Assembly (NCBI GenBank): GCA_964441265.1
Contig: CAYYKJ010000005.1
Span: 40,664-104,663 of the forward strand
Reading direction: 5' to 3'
Origin: JAFGDH01 sp964441265
Lineage (GTDB): Archaea > Aenigmatarchaeota > Aenigmatarchaeia > QMZP01 > QMZT01
Length of the DNA stretch: 64,000 nucleotides
Shown: positions 16,423 through 26,500 of the stretch, one piece after another
How positions within the stretch are numbered: position 1 is the first letter of the stretch
Layout: the number at the start of each line of letters is the position of its first letter
The notes under the pieces: model-generated
Told to the model about the DNA's origin: nothing
Databases searched by the model: none
What the model saw: the letters and a program-made list of their open reading frames with translations, nothing else
Made by a program: the position numbers and the translations under genes

Positions 16423-17214
16423 TCATTCTATGACGACCGGTGACCTTTCGTTCATCTCGTCCACTATCTTCTGGAGCTTCCTTTTGCCGGTGTCCAGCCT
16501 GGATATCAGATCTTCAAACAATTCGTCATCCCCGCTCCATTCGCTTTTTCCGGTTTCCGGTTGGCTCTTTTTGCCGGCCTTCATCTTCAGGTTGAGTATG
16601 TCCTCCAGCACGTCCCCTATCTCCCTGAATTTCCTCTGCTGGTCGCCCATGACCTTTCTCAGCTTCCACAGCTCGTTGAGACGGCTCTCCTGCTTGAACA
16701 TGGATTCCCTTAGGTGTATGATTTCCTTTATGCCGGTCTCCATCCTCCTTTTGAGGCTTTCCAGTTCATCCGATTTGGCCAGCTGATCCTTTTCCCTTTC
16801 TATTCCGTCGATCCTCATCTCTGCCGCCCTTATGAGCCTGAGGAGTTCGTGGTATTTCTCAAAACTCTCCGGAGATCCGGATGAGGGCTCTGGCGGCTCC
16901 ATGGATTCGAGCTTGCCCTCCAGCTCGTTGACTTTGGTTATGAGGAAGGCCACTTTCTTCCCCAAACCCTCCGGGGGGCTTTCGGTGCTGGTTATCAGCT
17001 GGGGAAAGTCCCGCTTCGGGGTTCCCTTTTTCTTTCCCAGTTTGCTCAGAAAACCTCCTAATTTCCCTGATCTGTCCGACTTGGGCGGGGTCCCCGATGC
17101 GATGCGGCTTTTGACCGGGTCCTTTGAGGGGGCGGGGTTTCTGAACTTATAACCGCAGTTCTTGCAGAATTTCGCGGAACTCCTGTTTTTCGTTCCGCAC
17201 ACCTCGCACTTCAT
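16423..17214 (-). CDS. Zinc-ribbon and coiled-coil protein
   Basis: A 263-residue protein. Residues 1-25 are a zinc ribbon (CEVCGTKNRSSAKFCKNCGY, two CxxC pairs). Residues about 30-90 are basic and disordered. The rest is heptad-rich coiled coil. The start ATG 17214 overlaps the stop of the upstream membrane protein gene as ATGA, so the two are translationally coupled. That upstream protein carries a similar zinc ribbon at its C-terminus, suggesting the two cytoplasmic parts work together. No known family. Confidence 0.7.
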   Translation of the reverse strand: MKCEVCGTKNRSSAKFCKNCGYKFRNPAPSKDPVKSRIASGTPPKSDRSGKLGGFLSKLGKKKGTPKRDFPQLITSTESPPEGLGKKVAFLITKVNELEGKLESMEPPEPSSGSPESFEKYHELLRLIRAAEMRIDGIEREKDQLAKSDELESLKRRMETGIKEIIHLRESMFKQESRLNELWKLRKVMGDQQRKFREIGDVLEDILNLKMKAGKKSQPETGKSEWSGDDELFEDLISRLDTGKRKLQKIVDEMNERSPVVIE

Positions 17215-18356
17215 TTTTTGCCTCCTATGCGGGAACCGCACTCGGTGCAGAATTTGGCGTCCTTCTCTATGACTGAACTGCAATGCGGGCATATCCTGCT
17301 GGTCTTGAGTTCCTTTATCTTCTTCCTGTTGCTCTTCTTCATTTCCCGGAAGGCCTTCGCGGTTATCACACCGTTCTCCCGCTGCTCTTCGAGAGTTTTT
17401 ATGATACTTTCTATCCTCTTTATCTCTTTTTTTATCTTCGGGTGGAGACCTGATTTCTTCACTTCCATCACTTCTCCTTCACTTTCCTGCCTTGCCGCCG
17501 AGATGCGCAGTTTTGCCTTCCCCAGGAAGTCCGACACGGGGGTCAGGGATGGCATTTTCATCCTTCCCGGCGAAGGAAATATCAGCCGGGGAAGTCCCGG
17601 GAGTTTTACATGCCTCTTTTTATAAACCAAAACCGCCCCTGAGCCCAGCAATATTAAAATAATGGCGTAGTAGTATAAAAAATTTGGCTGGGCCGGTCTC
17701 TCCTCTCCGCCCCCTCCGGAGATAATCTTTTCTGCATTGTCCAGAGTTTCCTCGATGCCGCCGATCCGGGTGAGCGCCTCCATCCACTTGTTCTGGCTTA
17801 TGGTCTCGTCCACCATGATCATGTTGTTGCGTGCCCTCTCCAGGAGCTTACGGACGGACGGTGACTCGGAGAGGTTCACTTCTGACTCCAGTTCGGAGAT
17901 CCTGCGCTTCAGCTTCGCTGACACGTTCCTGGCCAGATCTTCCAGGGATCCGTATACGGATATGTTCACACTCCCGAATTCCATGTCCTCCAGCGAATAG
18001 ATTCTCAGAACCACCCTGTACTCCCCGGTGCTAGCGTTGTAGGGAACCTCGAATTTGATCATCACGGTGTCTTCCCCTCCCCTCTGTATGGAGGGGATGA
18101 TGTTTTCCGGCTCGAACCAGCCGGTGAGATTCTCCGCCGCCGAGGTCACGTTGCGGAGTTCGGTCTCACCCGTGTTCTCCACGTCTATGCTGACATACCT
18201 CACCGCCCCCTTCTCTACGTCGAAATTCCGGGGATATATCTTCTTTATCTCGAGGTCGGGGAGGGGCGCTGCTGAAAAGGCCGGGGTTGCGATTATGAGA
18301 ATGAGCATGAATACAACAGCCGTGAATGCTGCATGCCCCGCGAACCCCCGTTCCAT
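17211..18356 (-). CDS. Membrane protein: extracellular Ig-like domain, TM helix, cytoplasmic zinc ribbon
   Basis: A 381-residue protein. It has a signal peptide (about residues 12-28, ATPAFSA), then a CARDB/NEW2-like beta domain (PDLEIKKIYPRNFDVEKGAV, VSIDVENTGETEL) with several N-glycosylation sequons. A helical stretch follows, and a transmembrane helix of about 20 residues after LYYY. The cytoplasmic part has a short helical hairpin (NGVITAKAFREMKKSNRKKI) and a terminal zinc ribbon (CPHC...CTEC). Start 18356 is chosen because the signal peptide follows directly. Function is unknown; I infer a signalling or scaffold role across the membrane. Confidence 0.7.
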   Translation of the reverse strand: MERGFAGHAAFTAVVFMLILIIATPAFSAAPLPDLEIKKIYPRNFDVEKGAVRYVSIDVENTGETELRNVTSAAENLTGWFEPENIIPSIQRGGEDTVMIKFEVPYNASTGEYRVVLRIYSLEDMEFGSVNISVYGSLEDLARNVSAKLKRRISELESEVNLSESPSVRKLLERARNNMIMVDETISQNKWMEALTRIGGIEETLDNAEKIISGGGGEERPAQPNFLYYYAIILILLGSGAVLVYKKRHVKLPGLPRLIFPSPGRMKMPSLTPVSDFLGKAKLRISAARQESEGEVMEVKKSGLHPKIKKEIKRIESIIKTLEEQRENGVITAKAFREMKKSNRKKIKELKTSRICPHCSSVIEKDAKFCTECGSRIGGKK

Positions 18357-18414
18357 TTTATTTAATTGATATGGTGCATAAAAAATATTTCCCGCTACCG
18401 CCGCAGGAACCGGA

Positions 18415-18735
18415 TCAGTATTCTCTCCAGCAGTGGCCGCACTTGGTGCACCTGTAAAAGGTGGTGGGCGGTTCGTCACCGGACCTCATCTGCTGCAGCC
18501 ACCACACGGCTTCTTTGTTGCCGCATTTCCTGCACTTTGTCTTTGCCTTGGGAAGGGCCTCCTTCTTCTCGCTTATCACGACCACGTCATCCTTGGGGTC
18601 GTGCTCGATTCTTTCTTTTATGCTGTTGGGTTTGGCCTTCCTTATCTTGTGGCCGCACCTCTTGCATACCAGCACGACCTTTCCCTTCTCCTTTACGGGG
18701 GAACACATCGAACCGCATTTCGGGCAAAACTGCAT
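18415..18735 (-). CDS. tfs: Transcription elongation factor TFS
   Basis: The archaeal TFIIS-like factor that stimulates RNA cleavage by backtracked RNA polymerase. It has an N-terminal RPB9-like zinc ribbon (CPKCGSMC...CKRCGH) and a C-terminal TFIIS ribbon (CRKCGN...CTKCGHCW). The catalytic acidic pair is in MRSGDEPPTTFY (Asp-Glu). Length is 106 residues, typical. I chose ATG 18735 (MQFCPKCG); GTG 18744 is in frame upstream. A CATTTATATACC promoter element lies further upstream. Confidence 0.93.
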   Translation of the reverse strand: MQFCPKCGSMCSPVKEKGKVVLVCKRCGHKIRKAKPNSIKERIEHDPKDDVVVISEKKEALPKAKTKCRKCGNKEAVWWLQQMRSGDEPPTTFYRCTKCGHCWREY

Positions 18736-18826
18736 GATGATCACTCTCTGAGGGACTCTTCCGTCCCTGAGGGCTATTACCCTATAATTCAGAGCAATGG
18801 TATATAAATGTTAATTCGAAAAATGT

Positions 18827-19018
18827 TCAGAGCTGTATTTCGTGTTTTTTACTGATTCTTTCCTCCGGTATCTTCTGTGTTCGCTCGTAATTGAGTCTGT
18901 TTTCCCCGGCGCCGTGAATTTCAGTTTCCCATCGAAGGATATCTGGTTCCTCCGTGTCCTTGTACGATATCATCAGCCACCATGAGAGCGGTGCTATTTG
19001 CTCTATCTTCTTTGTCAT
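18827..19018 (-). CDS. Hypothetical protein, 63 aa
   Basis: No family is recognised. A small polar protein with an aromatic cluster (PLSWWLMISYKD) and a charged C-terminus. A TTTTAAAATTTA element lies about 20-30 nt upstream of the ATG, consistent with a leaderless transcript. It lies downstream of the giant-gene/coiled-coil cluster but appears to have its own promoter. Confidence 0.5.
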   Translation of the reverse strand: MTKKIEQIAPLSWWLMISYKDTEEPDILRWETEIHGAGENRLNYERTQKIPEERISKKHEIQL

Positions 19019-19052
19019 GAGATAGAATAAACACGATAAATTTTAAAAGTGA

Positions 19053-20534
19053 TTACTTTTTCTTTTCCTTCTTGGGCAGCTGGTCTTCCATCAGGGCCTC
19101 CATCACCCGGGTGTTCTTCTGTATCAGGTCGGTTATCCGCCCCTCGAATTCCTTCAGCTCCTCGGTCCCGGCCTTGTACCTGAGAAGATTCATGAGCTCC
19201 TTCTGGACCCTTTTTATCTTGTTTTCCAGCATCTCCTTCTGTTCGTTCTCCTGCTCCCTGACCCTTTCCCTGACGTCCTTCATGTCCTTCATGAAGCCGT
19301 TCAGGTTGTCCCTGAGTTCATTGAACGCGCCTGTGAGGTTTTCCTTGGCCTCCTTTTCCTTCCCGAAGGATTTCTCCATCCTGCTGACCCTGCCAAAAAG
19401 CTCCCTGGCTTTTCTGAACCCTTCCTCTATTCCGGTGATTCTCTTCTTCATGTCCCCGAGGGATTCCTTGGTCGCCAGGTCGTCTATGGAGTCCTTCAGG
19501 TTTTCCATGGTTTCCTCCATGGAACGTATCTTTCCGGCGAACATCTCGTTGCTGACCCTGTTGATCGTGACGTTTATCTCCTCTATCCTCTCCCTGTTCT
19601 TTCCGGTTATCTCGTCGAAGGCCTTCTTGCTTATGAGACCGTCCGAGAAATCTTCATGGGCGGTGCCGATTATCTCCTCCAGTTTCGCCTTTTCCTCCTC
19701 CATCTCCTTTATGCTCTTCCGGTTCCTCCGTATCTCGTTAAGTTCCTTCTTCACGAACCTGACGTCCTCCGGTGTTATCTTGTGTTTCTTTATGTCAAGG
19801 AAGAGCTTCTCTATGTAGTCCATCCTCTTCTTTATGCTCGGAGTGAGTTCGGAGGATATGGAATCCTTTATCTTGTCCTCGATCTCGTTCCTGAGGTCGT
19901 CTACGTCCCCTCCTTTCACTGCCTCGTCCTCAAACATCACCTTGAACCTGTCAAATTCCTTGACCAGTTCGCTGGTGAGGTCGTCGACCTTCTGTATGGT
20001 GGAGGTCAGCGACTTTATCCTCGCTATCTTTTCGTTGGCGTCTGCGAATATTCCCTCCACCTTCGCCCCTATCCTATCCACATACCTCTTGGTCTTGTTT
20101 ATTTCTTCCAGCTTCTCCCCGATGTTCTTGGACTCCTTGACGAAGTTCTCGAAACTCTTGACCCTGGAAAGGAGCTTTTCCATCTCCTTGATCTTGCTGT
20201 TCATGGCCTCCATGAATTCCCGGTCTTTCTCCCTCTTCATTTCCATGGTCTGGATTTCCGCCTTGATATTCTCGCTGCGCTTCCTCAGCACCTTGGGGTC
20301 GAACTCTTTGGAGATCTCGGACATCTTTTCCGTCTTCGCCTCCATCTCGGTCAGAGTCTTTTCCCTGTCCAGTATCATCCTCCTGAGGTCGCCTATGCCC
20401 TCGGAAAGCTGGGATATCCTGTCAAAAATAGCCTCCTTGAACTGCTCGAACATCTCCACCCTTCCTTCGAGCTTGTCCATCCTAACGATGAACTTTTCCA
20501 TGCCCTTGGAGTCACTCTTTTCCTTCTTGGCCAT
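19053..20534 (-). CDS. Long coiled-coil protein downstream of the giant gene
   Basis: A 493-residue protein, nearly all heptad-rich coiled coil, with no Walker motifs, so it is not an SMC ATPase. A break at about residues 270-300 carries the short hairpin sequence SDGLISKKAFDEITGKNRER. This resembles the NGVITAKAFREM...NRKKI hairpin in the membrane protein at 17211-18356. It starts 54 nt after the giant gene on the same strand and is likely co-transcribed. Function is unknown; a cytoplasmic scaffold for the giant protein's ATPase end is my inference. Confidence 0.75.
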   Translation of the reverse strand: MAKKEKSDSKGMEKFIVRMDKLEGRVEMFEQFKEAIFDRISQLSEGIGDLRRMILDREKTLTEMEAKTEKMSEISKEFDPKVLRKRSENIKAEIQTMEMKREKDREFMEAMNSKIKEMEKLLSRVKSFENFVKESKNIGEKLEEINKTKRYVDRIGAKVEGIFADANEKIARIKSLTSTIQKVDDLTSELVKEFDRFKVMFEDEAVKGGDVDDLRNEIEDKIKDSISSELTPSIKKRMDYIEKLFLDIKKHKITPEDVRFVKKELNEIRRNRKSIKEMEEEKAKLEEIIGTAHEDFSDGLISKKAFDEITGKNRERIEEINVTINRVSNEMFAGKIRSMEETMENLKDSIDDLATKESLGDMKKRITGIEEGFRKARELFGRVSRMEKSFGKEKEAKENLTGAFNELRDNLNGFMKDMKDVRERVREQENEQKEMLENKIKRVQKELMNLLRYKAGTEELKEFEGRITDLIQKNTRVMEALMEDQLPKKEKKK

Positions 20535-20588
20535 GCAAACCCCTACACACCATACTTATTCCTTCCTTTCAATGGTTTATATTTCTGC

Positions 20589-23500
20589 TCATTTCTTTTT
20601 CCCGCGCTTCTTTTTCTTCTTCCCCTTCTTCCTGGAATGTTTCTTCAGTGATCCCCTGAGGCTGTCCAGGTATATCTCGGTCATCCTGAAGGCCCCCGTC
20701 TTCAGCTTGTCCTTGGCCAGTTTGAGCTCCAGCTTTATGTCGGTGGTGTCCACCTTCTTCTTTTCCAGAGACCTTATCTCCCTCTCCATCTCCTTGAGCT
20801 CCTTGGCGAACTTCTTGTACTTCTCGAGCTCCTCCTCCGGTATCTTGTGCGGGGAATGGAGCAGCGGGCGGAAGGCCACGAAATAAGGCCTCCCCCTGTT
20901 ATACTTGGGATTCTGAACCATTCCCACTCCGACCTCCTGTTTGGTTATCCTATTGGAGTATTCCTCCCCGTATTTCTTCTTGACCCTGTCTATGTCCCCC
21001 AGACCCTTGGTGTGGAGCTGGAACTCGGTCAGTACGTTTCCCTTTATGGCCTCCTTGAAGTCCGCCAGGACCTGGGAAAGCATTATCATGCCTATGCCCC
21101 ACTTCCTGAACTCCCTGCATCCCCTTTCCAGCGCGACGTATCCGCCGCTCCCGCCGTACTTCTCCAGCAGGCGGTGGACCTCGTCGAAGATTACCAGGAG
21201 CCTCAGTTTGGGAGATTCCTCCCAGTCCGTCTCGAATATGGTCTGGACGATGTTCTGGACCGCCTGGTCGAACTCGCCCGGCTTGAGCTTGTTGAGCATG
21301 AAAACCGTTATCTCCGAGGGGTTCATGAATTCCTTGAACTTAATCTTCACTTTGGGATCAGTGACCTCGAATATCATCCCCTTGAAGGGCATTGCGTCGG
21401 TCTCCTTCATTCCGAACTCGTCGTATCTGTCCAGCATCTTCCTGTCCGTGCACCTCTTCACGAAACCGGTCCACTGTCCCGTGGGGTCGAACACGACCAC
21501 GGGTATCTTCAGCTTCAGGCACTCCTCCACCGTTACCATGGCGGATACGGACTTCCCCGCTCCGGTTGCCCCTGCGGAGAGTATGTGGGTGGTCAGGTCG
21601 TCCGGGTCGAGCCACGCCTTGGTCCCGGTCTCCGCTATCTTCCCCATGTATATGGGACCCTTGGGAAGCTTCTTGTAGTCCACGGGGAAAAGGTACCTCC
21701 TTCTCCTCAGCTTCCATTTGCTGTACCACCTGCTCCCCTTCCATCCCACGATGAGGGCGACGGCGATTGCTATGGCCGCGATTAGCATGTATATTTTATC
21801 CATTGTCCAGAAGGGCTCCACCACCTCGAATATGTCAGCCGAGCTGGCCGTCTTGTTCTCGTAGGAGGCGACCACCTCTATGTAGAATTTACCGGGGTAT
21901 ATGTTTATTTCGTCCAGGGGGAAATTCTTGACCATGGAGAGCGTCGTCTCCAGGGCCATCTCTTCTTCCTTGTATGCCAGCAGCTTGTTCGTGTTGACGT
22001 CGCGTATGTTGTGGGTCAGGTGGACGTCGAACTTCTTCTTGTACCCGAGGTTGAAGAGAGAGAGCCGGTATCGGACCGTTCCGTTCTGGCCGAGAATCTT
22101 GGTCAGCACTTCCACCTTCACATCCATGAGCGCCTCCTTCTCCGTCACTATCCTCAGCGTCACCGGGATGGTGTTAGGCGTGTCGTCCACCGTAACCAGA
22201 AGCTCCCCGTTGTATACCCCGGGCGGGGCCGACATGGGAGCGAAGAACTTGACCTTTACTGTCTTTGCTGACTGTTCGTCTATGCTGAAAGACCTGCTCT
22301 GTAGCTGGGTGAACTCCCATATCGTTCCGGTGACCTCCATATCGACATCGGAGGCGTCTTCCTGCCGGTTCTCTATGGTTATGGGATAAAGCCTGCTCTC
22401 CCCCGGAAGCAGCTCTATGTCTATCACATCCGTGTCTATGGCGTACGGCTCCTCTTCTTTTGGGCAGTCCTCCGGGCAGTTCTGGTAGTTTTCCCCGGTC
22501 TCGCACCTGTCATTGCCGCAGACAGCCCCGGCGCTGACCCCTCCGGTATATCCCCCTCCGGGTGTTTCCTCCTCGTCGCCCGGTCCGGGGGCCCAGCAGT
22601 CCTCCGGGCAGTTGTCGCTGGATTCCCCGTAGACGTTCTCGCATATTTCGTTGCCGCAGACCACCTCCTCCGCCGCCACGAAGGCGGAGAAATTATCCAC
22701 GGTAGCGGTCACGGTCTCCGTGTCCACGTCGACAGAACCGCCCCTGTTGATCCAGGTGGAATTGCATCCGTTTTCGGTCCAGTCCCAGTCCCGGCACTGG
22801 TACACCCTTATCACGTCGATGAAGTTGTGTTCGTACCCGGTCCCGGTGAAGTTCATGGAGATATTCGCACGGGAGAAGTTCATGGTGGAGTTGACGGCGA
22901 ATGCCTTGAGTATGACCCTCGTCAGGGGTATGCTTATGTATTTCAGGGCGATGTCATCGAATCCGACCGGATCGGTCATGTTCTCCGTCACGTTGATGCC
23001 GAACATCCCCACCGCGTCCATGCTGCTGTTGATTTTCCACTCGATGTCGTAAACCCTCCTGTAGACGTCCCTGCTGTAGTTTCCTGAGGAGTTGGTGGAG
23101 AAGCTGTTGAGCAGGTAATCCGGAGACAACGACCTGTTGTCCCTGTACATGAAGAAATCTGAGAGCACCGGCTGGCCTTCCATGTCCAGAATCGTCCCGT
23201 TTATGGTGACCATGTCAGACGGGTAGACGGCGAACCACCATGTGATGTTCCGGAGGTTGCCGTTCTTGTCCCTGGCGTAAAGGACGTAATCGTGATCGCC
23301 GATGGAAAGTCCGGAAAGGTTTACCGCCCAGTAGGTGGAGTTGGTTTCAGGGGTCTGGTTCTGGAGCCAGCGGACACTCACGCTCCCGTTCGGGTGGGTG
23401 AGATTCATGCTGACGTTGCTGACGTATTCCTTGTCCGTCAGGTAGGCAAGGACCTCCACTGTTCCCCCCTCCGTCACGGATTCGGATGTGACGTTGACAT

Positions 23501-26500
23501 TGTACGGAGGAGTGGTGTCCTTGTAATAGACCGCGTCAGTCTCGGTATCATTGGCCACGGTCCCGTCGAAACTGTTGGTTGTGTTTATGGTCAGGTTGTG
23601 GTACTCGGCATCGGTGAGGTTGGGGGCGGTGCATTCCAGATACCACAGCTTGAACGGGCCTATGTAGGATGACGATTCCAGTGCGCAATCCTCTTCGTCG
23701 AGACGTATGTCGAAATCTACGCCGTCGCTCACCGGAGAGAGCCGGTGGGTGACGTTCGCCGTTATCTGGACGCGGTCACCGGGCAGAACGTCCACCGCCT
23801 TGTCGGAACTGGTGGGCGAGGTGATGTTTATCATGGTGGGCGAAGCTACTGTTATGTGAGTGGAGTTAGTGGCGCTTCCGGGCGAGGAATCCGGGTTGGT
23901 CCAGTATGCGGTGAAGTTTATCGTGTAATTGGCCGGCTGGGTCCCGTTGGGGATCGTCACCGAATATGACCTGGTGCAGTTCTCCCCTGCCCAGACGTCG
24001 CCGCAGCCCTGGAGTCCGGGTACGATTTCCCACCCGGGAGGGAAGTATGTGTGGTTGACAGAGGAGCTGTACAGGAAGCCCTGGCCGGTGTTGGTCAGGT
24101 TAAGCGATATGTTGAAGGTGGTCGAGTAGTTTGCCGTCACGTTGTTGGTCCAGTAGTGACTTGGCATGGTCGTGAAGGCAGGAGATATGGTCTGGTTCTG
24201 CAGGTAGAATGCGTTGCTTGTGCTGGTTCCGTTGCCGTTGTAGTATTCGGAGTCCGTCGTGTTCATCTTCAGGTCATACCAGCCGGCGGGCATGCCGGTG
24301 GAATCCCATGAGCAGTTATACCATCCGTTCCCCTCGTCATTCGCCGGTGAGCAGCTGAATTCGCTGCCGTTGCTCTCCGGGAAGAAGCTGACATCCGCCG
24401 GGGTCGCGGGATCGCTGCACTCATCCGTGGCGTTTCCCCTGAAGAGTATGCTCTGGGATTCGTAGTGATAATCACCCGCTGGCCGGGTTATGTTGTGCGT
24501 GATCCACCCCGCCACGGTGAAGTTTCCCTGGGAGGAATTGTATTCCTTGTAGAGCGAATCCCCCAGCCCCGCTTCCCAGTACTGGTAATACACCGAGTAG
24601 GTGCAGTTTATACTGTCCAGATAATATCTGCAGTACCCCCCGGAATCCGTGGTGTTTTCGCTCTCGGTTGTATAGGAGATTCCGTCCCTGGTGGACCAGA
24701 AGGTACAGTTCCTGCCCCCTTCCAGGGGAATGCCCCTGTCGGAATCGGTAACCATCACCTCTATGAGCGCCTTCTCCCCCGCATTTCTGGACAATGTGGT
24801 GGAGGAGTTCCCGGTTATCTCTATCAGCAGGTCATCCCTCTCTATCGAGGGCCCGGTGAACTCGGAGGTGTTGCTGGCGTTGTTGTAGTCGTCCTTGTAT
24901 TCGAACATGAATCCCATGGTTTCCCCTATGTCCGATGAGTTGAACGGCCTTATTGTCCAGTATGGCGTGCTTCCGGCTCCCACCAGTTTGGTCTCGTTCT
25001 TCTCCCACGTTCCGCTGTTGTTTATCCAGAGCGTCACGTTCACATCGTCACCGTTATGGTCGTAGACGAACACGGAATAGTTGTATTCCGCCCCCCAGCC
25101 GTCCGTTGAGTTGGACACATTGGCATCGCTCAGCTGGGGGGGCTCGTTGACCGTTGTGACATTTATGATTAACTCGTCCCAGCATTCTCCTGCAGGGGAG
25201 CAGGTGGAATTGGTCGCGTTCGCCTGTATGGTGCAGGGACCGGTCGTTTCCGGATACCCCAGGGGAACGGTCACGTTTATGTCGATCACTATGTGGGTCC
25301 CGCCCGTGAGGTTCGAGACATTTTTGGGTATCAGGGTTATCTTCCTCTCGTCGAGGGGGTTGGCGCAGAATCCGCTCTTGTTTGTGAACCGGATGTCGGA
25401 AAGCTCTGCGCTGCAGTCAGCGTCTATTGTGAAATTCCCTATGGTCGTGGTCCTCCCTATGAACGCGCCCCCCGCTATTTCATCCTCCCTTATCTCAAGA
25501 TCATAATTCTCCGTTACGTTCACCTCGGTTTCGTTGACTGCTGAATTCTCTGTGCCTATCATGTTCGTCCAGTTGGCCTTGAAGCCTACGTAGTAAATGC
25601 CGGAGGTGGTCCCGTTGACCACGAGAACGGTGAAATTTCTGGTGCAGTTGTTCCCTGTCTCTACCATGCCGCAATTATGACTCACCGGGGTCACGTTCCA
25701 CCACCCTGGGAAATAGCTCCTGTTTATGGTGGCGTTGTAGAGATATGCCTCTCCCGTGTTGTTGAGAACGGCGGTGAGGTTGAACGTCTGGTTGAGGTAT
25801 TTTGTGACGTTGTCTGTTTCCTTATATATGGGAATGAGAAGCAGATCCGCGAAGGTCTGGGTGGCCTCCAGAACGAGGGCGTCCTTTTTGTTGTAGGTGC
25901 CGTTGTAATAGACCGGGGTCGAAGGCGGGGAGGGGAGATTGGTGGTGTTCATGGTGATGTTGTACTTTCCGGTCTCCTGATTCCATGAATCCCATGTGCA
26001 GTTGTACCAGCCGCTCCCTTCGTCATTCACCGGGGTGCACTGGCTCACGTTTATACCGTTCTCGTTTATCAGGTGGAATTCCACGTTGCCCAGACCGTCC
26101 ACCGTGTTATCGCAGTCGTCGGTGGTGTTTCCCCTTATCGTTATGTTTTCCCCTTCCAGATAGTTTTCCCCGTCCGGGGTTTCTATTTTGTGTCTGAACT
26201 GGCCCACCACGTCAAGCTGGGATGTGATTTCGGCGTAATCGTAGTACTTGCTTTCAGAGACCTTCCCGTACCAGTCCTGGTGACCGACGTAATAGCTACA
26301 GTCCGGATTGAAGTACCTCCTGCAGTACCCCTCAGAGGAGGTGTTGGAAAATGAGTCCGGACTCCCTCCTCCGGTCAGGGTGACGTTTATGTAGCAGGCT
26401 ATGTCGTAGATGGCGAGGGTCCCCCTGTCGGTGTCGTTTATGGAATATTCTATCAGCGTTTTCTTTGTTCCGTCCCTTGGTGCCTCGCAGTCGTCGCAGG

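Noticed and set aside
19656..20886. Long plus-strand open frames (331 and 350 codons) opposite the coiled-coil and giant genes
   Set aside because: They are antisense to a Lys/Glu-rich coiled coil, whose codons give long Leu/Ser/Phe-rich frames on the opposite strand. No start signals or domains are seen.
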